The notes beneath the pieces are model-generated. The model worked only from the letters and a program-made list of their open reading frames with translations. It was not told where the DNA came from and searched no databases. A DNA stretch of 7,361 nt from an uncultured Desulfovibrio sp. (GTDB lineage: Bacteria; Desulfobacterota; Desulfovibrionia; Desulfovibrionales; Desulfovibrionaceae). The translations under genes and the position numbers were made by a program. Position 1 is the first letter of the stretch. The number at the start of each line of letters is the position of its first letter. The DNA lies in assembly GCA_945871415.1 (NCBI GenBank), contig CAMBWG010000103.1:1-7361 (forward strand). The letters run 5' to 3'. Positions 7,345 through 7,361 of the stretch are shown here, in pieces.

Positions 7345-7361
7345 TCAGTGGCTTGTAAAAG

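Noticed and set aside
7342..7361. Calling the last 20 bases an insertion-sequence end
   Set aside because: The composition shift is suggestive, but I recognise no terminal inverted repeat and no transposase is in view, so it is given as a finding rather than a feature.

Overview
The window is high-GC bacterial DNA with one complete minus-strand gene, two complete plus-strand genes and a plus-strand gene that stops early at the right edge. The protein content fits a Desulfovibrio-like bacterium (Desulfovibrionales). The clues are a short, divergent MoaE-type protein, a SecA of about 844 residues with a C-terminal SEC-C metal site, and a large TPR protein of a kind I associate with that group. 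This placement is inference from protein style and base composition, not from a marker gene.

Layout: Positions 1-29 form a perfect inverted repeat just past the stop of the minus-strand gene and are probably its terminator. Positions 52-2826 (minus) encode a 924-residue protein with no signal peptide. It has a CCHC zinc-knuckle motif, TPR-like repeats, a C-terminal pair of membrane helices and a very basic tail. Its function is unknown. A short AT-rich divergent spacer (2827-2910) separates it from a 118-residue MoaE-like molybdopterin synthase large subunit (2911-3267, plus). Then come 463 bases without a convincing gene (3268-3730). They are rich in inverted repeats and end in a candidate promoter and stem-loop leader. 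secA follows (3731-6265, plus). Thirty-eight bases after it, a DUF4139/MuiA-type exported protein begins (6304-7344, plus). It keeps its signal peptide, coiled coil and the start of DUF4139, but stops after 346 residues in the middle of the domain. The base composition turns AT-rich at that point.

How the genes fit together: SecA is the ATPase motor of the general secretion pathway, and the downstream DUF4139 protein carries a Sec-type signal peptide, so it is a likely SecA substrate. The spacing allows co-transcription. MoaE serves molybdenum cofactor synthesis and has no evident link to secA beyond adjacency. The minus-strand TPR/zinc-knuckle protein is transcribed divergently from moaE and looks like an independent unit.

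I found no CRISPR array, tRNA, rRNA or recognisable transposase. The least ordinary items are the CCHC zinc knuckle in a bacterial membrane-anchored TPR protein, the abrupt truncation of the DUF4139 gene, and the structured non-coding DNA upstream of secA.
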